This document shows, piece after piece, positions 6,974-13,805 of a stretch of 33,652 bases of DNA. The notes under the pieces were generated by a model. That model was not told where the DNA came from and did not search any database. It saw nothing but the letters and a program-made list of their open reading frames with translations. How positions within the stretch are numbered: position 1 is the first letter of the stretch; each line of letters opens with the position of its first letter. This DNA is from Novosphingobium sp. UBA6722. GTDB taxonomy: Bacteria > Pseudomonadota > Alphaproteobacteria > Sphingomonadales > Sphingomonadaceae. A program made the translations under genes and the position numbers. The DNA lies in contig DKII01000113.1 of NCBI GenBank assembly GCA_002454125.1, forward strand, positions 1 to 33,652, written 5' to 3'.

Positions 6974-8104
6974 CTACGTCTTCCTGAACGGCGCACGTTC
7001 GGCGAGGTAAAGCCGGTCCTGCGCCACGCCCTGCCGCTCGCGCTCGAGGAAATCGGCCACGGCCGCGCGAAAGCCGGGATGGACGATATAGTGGGCTGAC
7101 CAGGTTTCGACCGGCTCATACCCCCGCGCCAGCTTGTGCCCACCCTGGGCCCCCGCCTCGACCCGGCTGAGGCCCAGCGCAATGGCGACATCGATCGCCT
7201 GATAATAGCACAGCTCGAAGTGCAGGAACGGCTTGTCGAGCACGGCCCCCCAGTACCGCCCGTAGAGTGTATCCGGGCCAATGAAATTGAGCGCGCCGGC
7301 CACCGGCATTTCGCCGATGAAGGCCATGACCAGCAGAATCCGGTCCGCCATCCGCTCGCCCAACAGGGTGAAAGCATCGCGGGTCAAATATGGCCGCCCC
7401 CACTTCCTGGCGCCGGTATCCTGGTAAAAGGTCCAGAAAGCGTCCCAGTGCTCGGGGCGGATGTCCGCGCCGGTCAGGTGACGGATCTCCACGCCCTCCT
7501 GAGCGGCGGCGCGCTCCTTGCGGATGTCCTTGCGCTTGCGGCTTGATAGCGCGGTCAGGAAATCGTCGAAGCTGGCATAGCCGCGGTTTTCCCAGTGGAA
7601 CTGGATATCGCTGCGCAGCATCCAGCCGGCCGCCTCGAATAGGGGGACCTGCTCAGGCGCGATGAACGTGGCGTGGGCAGAAGACAGCCCATTCTCTTCG
7701 CAGACCTGTTCCGCAGCGCGTAGCAAGGGCTTTGCCAGGGATTCGTCTGCCAGCAGCAGGCGCGGACCCGTGGCGGGCGTAAACGGCACGGCAATCTGCA
7801 GCTTGGGGTAATAGCTGCCCCCGGCCCGGTGCCAGGCATCGGCCCAGGCATGATCAAAGACATACTCGCCCTGGCTGTGCGCCTTGAGATAGGCCGGCAG
7901 CGCCGCGGCAATCCGGCCGTCGGCCCCGGCAATGGTGATCGGCACCGGGTCCCAGCCGGATCCAGCGCCGACCGAACCCGATTCTTCGAGCGCGGTGAGG
8001 AATGCATGGCTGAGAAAGGGGTTGGCGCCGGTCAGCGCATCCCACTGATCGGCCGGAAGTTCGCCGACACCGCGGGCAATGCGGGCCTCAACCGAAACGG
8101 TCAC
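6974..8104 (-). CDS. FemAB-like GNAT-fold acyltransferase (DUF482/COG3146)
   Basis: The 376-residue protein matches the FemAB-like (DUF482) family throughout: NPFLSHAFLTALEESGSV near the N-terminus, PAYLKAHSQGEYVFDHAWAD, HWENRGYASFDDFLTALSSR, KRKDIRKERAAA, and the C-terminal VEAGAQGGHKLARGYEPV with HPGFRAAVADFLERER. Members have two GNAT-like halves; substrates of this subfamily have not been established, although FemAB relatives add amino acids to peptidoglycan precursors or lipids. It is the last gene of a five-gene operon, and its start overlaps the GDPD stop by 4 nt. No signal peptide is seen. Confidence 0.88.
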   Translation of the reverse strand: MTVSVEARIARGVGELPADQWDALTGANPFLSHAFLTALEESGSVGAGSGWDPVPITIAGADGRIAAALPAYLKAHSQGEYVFDHAWADAWHRAGGSYYPKLQIAVPFTPATGPRLLLADESLAKPLLRAAEQVCEENGLSSAHATFIAPEQVPLFEAAGWMLRSDIQFHWENRGYASFDDFLTALSSRKRKDIRKERAAAQEGVEIRHLTGADIRPEHWDAFWTFYQDTGARKWGRPYLTRDAFTLLGERMADRILLVMAFIGEMPVAGALNFIGPDTLYGRYWGAVLDKPFLHFELCYYQAIDVAIALGLSRVEAGAQGGHKLARGYEPVETWSAHYIVHPGFRAAVADFLERERQGVAQDRLYLAERAPFRKT

Positions 8105-8880
8105 AGGACCCCTGCACCCTCCGCGATCGGCGCATCGGCATGGGCCGCGGCCCGTTCGCGGTATTCGGCCGTGCGCACCGTCCAGGTCAGGACCGGCAGC
8201 CCGCGCCTGCGCTGCGCGGCGGCAAAGCGGCTGGGCAGGTCGCGGATGTCATAGGCCAGGAAATCGGGCCGCGCATGCCACAGCGCCAGCCGGCGGCGGA
8301 CCATGCCGGGCAGCGCCTTGTCATCCTCTTCGGTCACCACCAGCCCCCGCACGGTCAGCGGCGAGTGGCGCGCAAACCAACCGACGATTCGGGGATCGAA
8401 GCTCATGATCGCATGGCTCCCCTGGTAGCCTTCGAGCACCCGCCGGACCGAGAGGCACAGCGCACTGATCCGGCCATTGGAGCCCTTGGGGGACTTGATC
8501 TCGATCAGCAGCGGCACTCGTCCGGCGACCTGATCGAGCACCTGGCGCAGCGTCGGGATCGTATCGCTGCCGCCGGTCAGCTGGATCCGGCCGAGCTCTT
8601 CCGCGCTGCGTTCCGCCACCCGGCCCTGCTCGGCGGTCAGCCGATCGAGCGTGGCGTCGTGGAACACCATCGCATGGCCATCGCGCGAGCGCTGGATATC
8701 GCACTCGATCCCCATACCGCGCTCCAACGCAGCGGCGAAGGCGGCGGGTGAATTCTCCGGCAGGCCGGCCCCATGCAGGCCGCGATGGGCATAGTCCCGC
8801 TCACCCAGCCAGCTCACTCTGGCCGGGGCGGGCGGAGGGCTGAGCCAGTTGTCAATCGCCGCGAAGCGCAACGATGGCAT
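8101..8880 (-). CDS. Glycerophosphodiester phosphodiesterase
   Basis: The product is 259 residues from the ATG at 8880. It is a GDPD TIM-barrel enzyme that hydrolyses glycerophosphodiesters to glycerol-3-phosphate and an alcohol. Catalytic and metal-site motifs are visible: AHRG (H32, R33), PENS (E42), ECDIQ (E59, D61), VFHD (H74) and LLIEIKSPKG. No signal peptide is visible, so it should be cytosolic and act in phospholipid turnover. This start overlaps the end of the RidA gene by 29 nt; a start at 8955 would lie much deeper in that gene and adds residues unlike the family. It overlaps the FemAB-like gene by 4 nt. Confidence 0.92.
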   Translation of the reverse strand: MPSLRFAAIDNWLSPPPAPARVSWLGERDYAHRGLHGAGLPENSPAAFAAALERGMGIECDIQRSRDGHAMVFHDATLDRLTAEQGRVAERSAEELGRIQLTGGSDTIPTLRQVLDQVAGRVPLLIEIKSPKGSNGRISALCLSVRRVLEGYQGSHAIMSFDPRIVGWFARHSPLTVRGLVVTEEDDKALPGMVRRRLALWHARPDFLAYDIRDLPSRFAAAQRRRGLPVLTWTVRTAEYRERAAAHADAPIAEGAGVL

Positions 8881-9322
8881 CCACTTCAACCGCGCAGCCC
8901 AGCGGCAGCGCCGGCACGCCGACAGCGGCGCGGGCATGCTTGCCAGCCTCGCCAAACACGGCGACCATCAATTCCGAAGCGCCGTTGACGACCTTGGGCT
9001 GGTCAGTGAAATCACCGGTGCAGTTGACGAAGCCGCCCAGCTTGACGATCCTCTCGACCCGGTCGAACGAGCCGAGCGCCGCCTTGAGTTGGGCCAGGAT
9101 CATCAGCCCGCAGCCCTGGGCGGCGCGCATCCCGTCTTCGACCGACAGGTCATCGCCCAGCCGGCCCTTGATCAGCGCGCCGTCAACGAAGGAAACCTGG
9201 CCCGAAACGAAGGCATGTCCGCCCGAGACCACCACCGGCACATAGGCCGCAACCGGGGCCGCTGCCTGCGGCAGGGTCAGGCCCAGTTCGGCCAGCTTCG
9301 TTTCCACTTCAGCGTCGGTCAT
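8852..9322 (-). CDS. RidA-family protein (YjgF/YER057c/UK114)
   Basis: The 156-residue product begins at an ATG (9322) overlapping the upstream HAD stop as ATGA. It matches the longer alphaproteobacterial RidA subgroup: an N-terminal helix MTDAEVETKLAELGLTLPQ, then FVSGQVSF, KLGGFVNCTGDF, VFGEAGKHARAAVGV and a final VEVDAIVAL. The Arg in HARAAVGV corresponds to the carboxylate-binding Arg of RidA enzymes. Canonical RidA hydrolyses reactive enamine/imine intermediates from PLP enzymes; this subgroup is not well characterised, so imine deaminase activity is inference. Confidence 0.9.
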   Translation of the reverse strand: MTDAEVETKLAELGLTLPQAAAPVAAYVPVVVSGGHAFVSGQVSFVDGALIKGRLGDDLSVEDGMRAAQGCGLMILAQLKAALGSFDRVERIVKLGGFVNCTGDFTDQPKVVNGASELMVAVFGEAGKHARAAVGVPALPLGCAVEVDAIVALRGD

Positions 9323-9945
9323 GCTTGCACTCCAATGCGTTCGAGCAGCCACGGCAGGGCATGCTCCCAGGTATCGATCCGGGCATGGGCATGGCCCGCC
9401 TCGAAGGCGCAGGCAATATGCGGGGCGAGCGTGGGCTCACCGCACAAGTGCAGCCGGTCGATCTGCGGGGCGATCTCCTTCACCGAACCGTGATGCTGCG
9501 GCAGGTCATCGATGAAGACGGCGTGGCTCGGCTTGTACTCATCCAGAATCGCCTGGAGCGCCGGACCCTTCGGCCCTTGGTTGGTGAAAACCCGGGCATG
9601 GATGCCGTGGTTGGCCAGCTGCTGGGCGCGGGCCTGATTGTGCTTGTCGGTCAGGTTGGTCAGGATCACCACGTCGGCATGCTCGGCCAAGGTGTTCATG
9701 GCGTGAACCGCGCCGGCAATCGGGTGCTGGCGGTGCATCTCGTTATCGAAGAAGCCCTGCAGGAATTCCCAGATCTTCGGCCCTTCAACCAGCTCGCCGC
9801 TGTCCTTCCAGCGCACCGCCCGGGCAAAGTCATTGCCGACCATCGAGAAGGTCACGCCCTGGGTCTCGTCGAGCCACTCGGCAAAGGGGACGACCATGTG
9901 CAGCAGCACTTCGTCGCAATCGGAAATGATCAGGGGTCTTGTCAT
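9319..9945 (-). CDS. HAD-superfamily hydrolase
   Basis: The product is 208 residues from the ATG at 9945. HAD motifs are present: motif I SDCDEV (D9 nucleophile, D11), motif II LTN (T96), a lysine near K126 (motif III) and motif IV IDD (D146, D147). The cap region is helical and inserted after motif I. Substrate is unknown. Motif I ends in Val rather than Thr, which is common among phosphatases. It overlaps its upstream and downstream partners by 4 nt each. A longer form from 10011 would extend into the DUF3572 gene and is unlikely. Confidence 0.85.
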   Translation of the reverse strand: MTRPLIISDCDEVLLHMVVPFAEWLDETQGVTFSMVGNDFARAVRWKDSGELVEGPKIWEFLQGFFDNEMHRQHPIAGAVHAMNTLAEHADVVILTNLTDKHNQARAQQLANHGIHARVFTNQGPKGPALQAILDEYKPSHAVFIDDLPQHHGSVKEIAPQIDRLHLCGEPTLAPHIACAFEAGHAHARIDTWEHALPWLLERIGVQA

Positions 9946-10250
9946 GTCAGCGCATCCCGTGCCGCGATCAGGGCACCGGGTGCAACCCCCAAATGATCGG
10001 CTGCGGCACAAAGGTCAGGTTCGTGGGCCGCCAGGAATTCCAGCACAGCGCCCAGTACGGCCGGATCGCCCACTCCAGTGCGCAGGGCATCGGCATCAAG
10101 CCCGGTCAGTGCCAGCAGCCGCTCGGCGCGGGGGCCGTCGCCCAGCACCCAGCCGAGCGCGCCAAGCGCCAGAACGAAGGGGTCAGCCGGGGATTGGGGT
10201 TCACGAAGAATTGCGGGCCTCGGGCGTAACAGTGTAGGGCCTTGCCGCAT
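9942..10250 (-). CDS. DUF3572 family small protein
   Basis: The 102-residue product is helical and carries the DUF3572 pattern: FVLALGALGWVLGD, AERLLALTGLDADALR, VLGAVLEFLAAHEPDL and GVAPGALIAARDAL. The family is small, alphaproteobacterial and of unknown function. It is the first gene of the five-gene minus-strand operon and its stop overlaps the HAD start by 4 nt. The only good in-frame start, the ATG at 10250, overlaps the divergent divK ATG at 10249, so the promoter must lie inside divK. A start further upstream inside divK cannot be excluded. Confidence 0.78.
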   Translation of the reverse strand: MRQGPTLLRPRPAILREPQSPADPFVLALGALGWVLGDGPRAERLLALTGLDADALRTGVGDPAVLGAVLEFLAAHEPDLCAAADHLGVAPGALIAARDALT

Positions 10251-10626
10251 GGCAAAGCGCATCCTGGTTGTCGAGGACAACGACCTCAACCGCAAGCTCT
10301 TCTGCGACGTGCTGAAGAGCCAGGGCTATGCCGTGGAGCCCTGCGCCGACGGGCTCGAGGCGCTCGACAAGGCGCGCAGCTTTGTCCCCAACCTGATCAT
10401 CATGGACATCCAGCTGCCCAACGTCTCGGGGCTGGACCTGATCGAGGCGGCCAAGGCCGATGCCGTGCTGCGCTCGATCCCGGTGCTGGCCGTCACAGCC
10501 TACGCCGGCAAGGGCGACGAGGAACGCATCCGCGACGCCGGGGCTGAGGGCTATCTTGCCAAGCCAGTCTCGATCGGGCCGTTCATGGCGGCGGTGAAGG
10601 GGTTGGTGGAAAAGACACCCGCTTAA
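10249..10626 (+). CDS. divK: Single-domain response regulator DivK
   Basis: The product is a 125-residue stand-alone receiver domain from the ATG at 10249. The acidic pair is E9/D10 (VVEDNDLNRKLF), the phospho-acceptor is D53 (MDIQLPNVSGLDLIE), and K105 is in AKPVS; the VTAYAGKGDEERIR stretch is very close to Caulobacter DivK, where the acceptor is also D53. DivK carries phosphate between the kinases PleC and DivJ and, through DivL, restrains the CckA phosphorelay that activates CtrA. The ribosome binding site is weak (AGGGC). In many alphaproteobacteria divK is followed by pleD, but here it is not. Confidence 0.93.
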   Translation: MAKRILVVEDNDLNRKLFCDVLKSQGYAVEPCADGLEALDKARSFVPNLIIMDIQLPNVSGLDLIEAAKADAVLRSIPVLAVTAYAGKGDEERIRDAGAEGYLAKPVSIGPFMAAVKGLVEKTPA

Positions 10627-10692
10627 GTCCGCTGAATACTTTGGAGATCCGCGACTACCATCCCTTGCTGGCGCGGAAATGGGCATTTGGGC

Positions 10693-11409
10693 TTATGAAA
10701 TGCGCGGTTTTGGCACCTTAACGTAAGTATCGCCGCATTTCTCATAACCTCTTGTCGCTCGCTTGAGGTCGAGCCATTTGCCGTCCAGCGCTGCTAACAC
10801 CCAGTTAGCCCTCTGGGAGACATCAAGATCGTCTGACTCCTCCAATGCCTTCAGTTCAGCTCTGAACTGTTCGTCCTCGACACTCGCAGCGGCGCGGCAA
10901 TAGCGGATGAACTCGCGACGGCGGTCATTCTTCTTAAGGACGCTAACTATGATCGCTTGCAGCCGCTTGTTTTCATGTTGGTCGAGCTTTCGCCTCTTCA
11001 GCTCCGTAAGAAGCTTCTCCTTCATGTAACCGGATCGATCAAACTGCGGATCGGCCTCGAGAAAGTCCAGAACGGCATCCGTATCGACCTCTGAGGCGCG
11101 CCTTTCACCTTTAGCAACTTCTTGGAGTTGTTCGGGGTATACACGCGCAGATGCCGCTTGAAACGCTTCGATAGCGCTGAGCCATCGGCGCGTTCTTGGA
11201 TCGCTCCTGTCATCCCTGTTCACGACATCCTTGACGGCAGCACGTACTTCCGCCTGCGCTTCGTTCAGGGCGCGCCCACGCTTAGAGTAACCGAAATCAC
11301 GCATGCCTAAGGAAACTAATCTGTTCAGATTAAGAATGTTTGCATTGGCCTGAAGGGGCATAATGCACACAAGAATGTCTGCATTCCTGCTACACCTGCG
11401 TTTGTCCAT
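10693..11409 (-). CDS. Unrecognised 238-residue protein, likely acquired
   Basis: I do not recognise this family. The predicted protein is helical and highly charged, with segments such as EAQAEVRAAVKDVVNRDDRS, KEKLLTELKRRKLDQHENKR and VSVLKKNDRRREFIRYCR, and no signal peptide or membrane segment. Its codons are clearly more AT-rich than neighbours, and it interrupts the order divK / sphingolipid genes, which suggests horizontal transfer. The ATG at 11409 has a GGAG 4 nt upstream; an in-frame ATG at 11361 is the alternative, which would leave one copy of a 15-bp repeat outside the coding region. It could be a defence, regulatory or selfish gene, but nothing in the sequence decides this. Confidence 0.6.
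   Translation of the reverse strand: MDKRRCSRNADILVCIMPLQANANILNLNRLVSLGMRDFGYSKRGRALNEAQAEVRAAVKDVVNRDDRSDPRTRRWLSAIEAFQAASARVYPEQLQEVAKGERRASEVDTDAVLDFLEADPQFDRSGYMKEKLLTELKRRKLDQHENKRLQAIIVSVLKKNDRRREFIRYCRAAASVEDEQFRAELKALEESDDLDVSQRANWVLAALDGKWLDLKRATRGYEKCGDTYVKVPKPRIS
11332..11385. repeat. Two 15-bp direct repeats, 39 bp apart
   Basis: AAGAATGTTTGCATT (11332-11346) and AAGAATGTCTGCATT (11371-11385) differ at one base. The 39-bp spacing equals 13 codons, so if translation begins at 11409 both copies read in the same frame (as NADIL and NANIL). If translation begins at 11361, one copy lies upstream and one just inside the gene, the layout of an autoregulatory operator. Confidence 0.65.
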
Positions 11410-11489
11410 GGCTCTCCGGTTGAAGTTCCGCCTATATTCCGCCCCAATCTTCGGCCAAAGCGCCGCAAAGCCAATTGGAGCATAAGACC

Positions 11490-11729
11490 ATGGATCGCGC
11501 CGCCACTGCCGAGAAGATCGCAGGGATCATCGAGCCCTTCAACAAGAAGGGCGTGGAAATCACCGATGCCAGCACCTTTGCCGGTGACCTGGAGTTCGAC
11601 AGCCTGACCGTGATGGACTTCGTTGCCGCGATCGAGGACGAATTCGACATCATCATCAGCATGAACCAGCAGGCCGAGATCGAGAACTACGGCCAGCTGA
11701 TCGATGCCGTGGTGAAGCTGCAGGGATAA
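11490..11729 (+). CDS. Acyl carrier protein for serine palmitoyltransferase
   Basis: The 79-residue ACP has the phosphopantetheine attachment motif DSL (S38) within LEFDSLTVMDFVAAIEDEF, followed by the usual acidic helix II. In sphingolipid-making alphaproteobacteria a dedicated ACP next to serine palmitoyltransferase delivers the long acyl chain to that enzyme. Here the ACP lies 38 nt upstream of the transferase gene on the same strand, so the pairing is well supported. It lacks the conserved sequence of the fatty-acid-synthesis AcpP. A GGAG precedes the ATG; a TTG at 11475 is a weaker start. Confidence 0.92.
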   Translation: MDRAATAEKIAGIIEPFNKKGVEITDASTFAGDLEFDSLTVMDFVAAIEDEFDIIISMNQQAEIENYGQLIDAVVKLQG

Positions 11730-11767
11730 TTTCCCGGTTGCGGCAAGCAGAGGATCACCAAGACCCT

Positions 11768-12967
11768 ATGACCGACCTGTTTTCGAAGTTCGACCCGCTG
11801 ATCGAGCTGCGCACCAACCTGCTCGCCCAGGGCCAGGAAGACCCGTTCAACCTGGTGATGGAGCGCGTTGTCTCCCCCACCGAGGCGATCTGCAACGGGC
11901 GCCAGACGATCCTGCTGGGCACTTACAACTACATGGGCATGACCTTCGATCCCGACGTGATCGAGGCGGGCAAGCAGGCGCTCGACGATTTCGGCGCCGG
12001 CACCACCGGCAGCCGCGTGCTCAACGGCACCTATGCCGGGCACAAGGCGGTCGAGGAAGCGCTCAAGGAATTCTACGGGATGGACCATGCCATGGTCTTC
12101 TCGACCGGGTACCAGGCCAACCTGGGGATCATCTCGACCGTCGCCGGCAAGGGCGATTACATCGTGCTCGACATCGATAGCCACGCCTCGATCTGGGATG
12201 GCTGCAAGCTGGGCGATGCCGAAGTCGTGCCGTTCAAGCACAACGATATCGAGGCGATGGACAAGCGCCTGGGCCGCATTCCCGAGGGCGCCGGCAAGCT
12301 GGTGATCCTGGAGGGCGTCTATTCGATGCTGGGCGACATTGCCCCGCTCAAGGAAATGATCGCGGTGGCCAAGAAGCACGGCGCGATGGTGCTGGTCGAC
12401 GAGGCACACTCGATGGGCTTCATCGGCCCCAACGGGCGCGGCGTGGCCGAGGACCAGGGCGTGCTCGACGATGTCGATTTCGTGATCGGCACCTTCTCCA
12501 AGTCGGTCGGCACGGTCGGCGGCTTCTGCGTTTCCAACCACCCGAAGTTCGAGATCCTGCGGCTGGTCTGCCGGCCTTACGTGTTCACCGCCTCGCTCCC
12601 GCCGAGCGTGGTGGCGACTGCCTGCACCTCGATCCGCAAGCTGATGCACGCCGGCAACAAGCGCGCGCACCTGTGGGAGAATTCCAAGATCCTTCACCAG
12701 GGGCTGACCGAGGCCGGCTTCCAGCTTGGCACCAGCGAGCCGCAATCGGCGATTATCGCGGTGATCATGCCCGACCTCGAAAAGGGGGCGGCGATGTGGG
12801 AAGCGCTGCTCAAGGAAGGGCTTTACGTGAACCTGGCCCGTCCGCCGGCGACCCCCGCCAACATGACCCTGCTGCGCTGCTCGCTCTGCGCTGAACACAC
12901 CGCCGAACAGGTCCAGACGATCATCGGCATGTTCCAGCGCGCCGGAAAGGCCGTGGGGATCATCTGA
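11768..12967 (+). CDS. spt: Serine palmitoyltransferase
   Basis: The 399-residue product is a PLP-dependent alpha-oxoamine synthase very close to Sphingomonas paucimobilis SPT. It shares LLGTYNYMGMTFDPDVIEAG, VFSTGYQANLGIIS, DSHASIWDG with H139 stacking on PLP, LVDEAHSMGFIGPNGRGV, and TFSKSVGTVGGFCVSNHPK with the PLP-binding lysine K245; the C-terminal RPPATPANMTLLRCS also matches. It condenses L-serine with a long acyl thioester to 3-ketosphinganine, the first step of sphingolipid synthesis, in the cytosol. The N-terminus is about 20 residues shorter than the S. paucimobilis enzyme. It sits between its ACP and an SDR gene whose ATG overlaps this stop by 1 nt. Confidence 0.96.
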   Translation: MTDLFSKFDPLIELRTNLLAQGQEDPFNLVMERVVSPTEAICNGRQTILLGTYNYMGMTFDPDVIEAGKQALDDFGAGTTGSRVLNGTYAGHKAVEEALKEFYGMDHAMVFSTGYQANLGIISTVAGKGDYIVLDIDSHASIWDGCKLGDAEVVPFKHNDIEAMDKRLGRIPEGAGKLVILEGVYSMLGDIAPLKEMIAVAKKHGAMVLVDEAHSMGFIGPNGRGVAEDQGVLDDVDFVIGTFSKSVGTVGGFCVSNHPKFEILRLVCRPYVFTASLPPSVVATACTSIRKLMHAGNKRAHLWENSKILHQGLTEAGFQLGTSEPQSAIIAVIMPDLEKGAAMWEALLKEGLYVNLARPPATPANMTLLRCSLCAEHTAEQVQTIIGMFQRAGKAVGII

Positions 12968-13722
12968 TGCCGCGGCTGGCCGGCAAGCGCTGTGTCATCA
13001 CTGGCGCGGCGCAAGGGATCGGCAAAGCGATTGCCGAACGCTTTGCCGCCGAGGGCGCGACGCTGCTGCTGGCCGATATCGACGCTGCCCGCGTGGAAGC
13101 CCTGGCTGCGGCGCTGGGTCAACAGGCCTTCATTGCCGATGTTGCGAAGAAGGCCGAGGTCGAGGCGCTGATTGCCCGTGCTGCGGAGCTCTGGGGCGGG
13201 CTTGACGTCCTGGTCAACAATGCCGGGATCACCCACCCCGCCAGTCTCGACGATCTGACCGAGGAAGACTTCGACCGGGTCTTTGCCACCAACCTCAAAT
13301 CGGCGCTGTGGGGCACCCAGGCGGCGGCGCGGTTGATGGGGCCGGGATCGGCGGTGATCAACATGAGCTCGGTCAATGCAGTCCTCGCGATCCCCAACCA
13401 GATTCCCTACGTCGTTTCCAAGGGCGCGATGAAGCAGCTGACCAATGTCACCGCGCTGGCGCTGGCGGGCAAAGGCATCCGCGTCAATGCGATCGGCCCC
13501 GGCTCGATCATGACCGACATGCTGCGCGGCATCATGGCCGAGGACAAAGCCGCGCGCGACCGGATCATGAGCCGCACCCCGCTGGGCCGTGCCGGCGAGC
13601 CCGAGGAAGTGGCCGCAGTCGCCCTGTTCCTGGCCTGCGAGGACAGTTCCTACCTGACCGGGCAGACGATCTATCCCGACGGCGGTCGCCTCGGCCTCAA
13701 TTACACGGTGCCAGTCAGCTAA
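12967..13722 (+). CDS. SDR-family oxidoreductase, possible 3-ketosphinganine reductase
   Basis: The 251-residue protein is a classical short-chain dehydrogenase. The cofactor loop is TGAAQGIG (about 13-20), with D37 at the end of beta-2 (LLLADID) favouring NAD(H). NNAG (about 88-91), the catalytic Ser in INMSS, and Y-x-x-x-K in YVVSKG follow, plus the C-terminal YLTGQTIYPDGG. Its ATG overlaps the spt stop (TGATG), so it is translationally coupled to SPT. This makes reduction of 3-ketosphinganine to sphinganine a reasonable guess. The sequence itself looks like the general FabG/glucose dehydrogenase group, so the substrate is inference. Confidence 0.85.
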   Translation: MPRLAGKRCVITGAAQGIGKAIAERFAAEGATLLLADIDAARVEALAAALGQQAFIADVAKKAEVEALIARAAELWGGLDVLVNNAGITHPASLDDLTEEDFDRVFATNLKSALWGTQAAARLMGPGSAVINMSSVNAVLAIPNQIPYVVSKGAMKQLTNVTALALAGKGIRVNAIGPGSIMTDMLRGIMAEDKAARDRIMSRTPLGRAGEPEEVAAVALFLACEDSSYLTGQTIYPDGGRLGLNYTVPVS

Positions 13723-13805
13723 TCCGGGAGCGCGCCGGCAAGGCGTGACAAGCGCCGCGCTTCCTGTCAGCCTGCCCCAACAGGCATGGCGGGGGATTGG
13801 CGGCA

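Noticed and set aside
11687..12898. Minus-strand frame of 403 codons opposite spt
   Set aside because: Shadow of an almost textbook serine palmitoyltransferase; its His/Arg-rich product is typical of antisense GC-rich frames.
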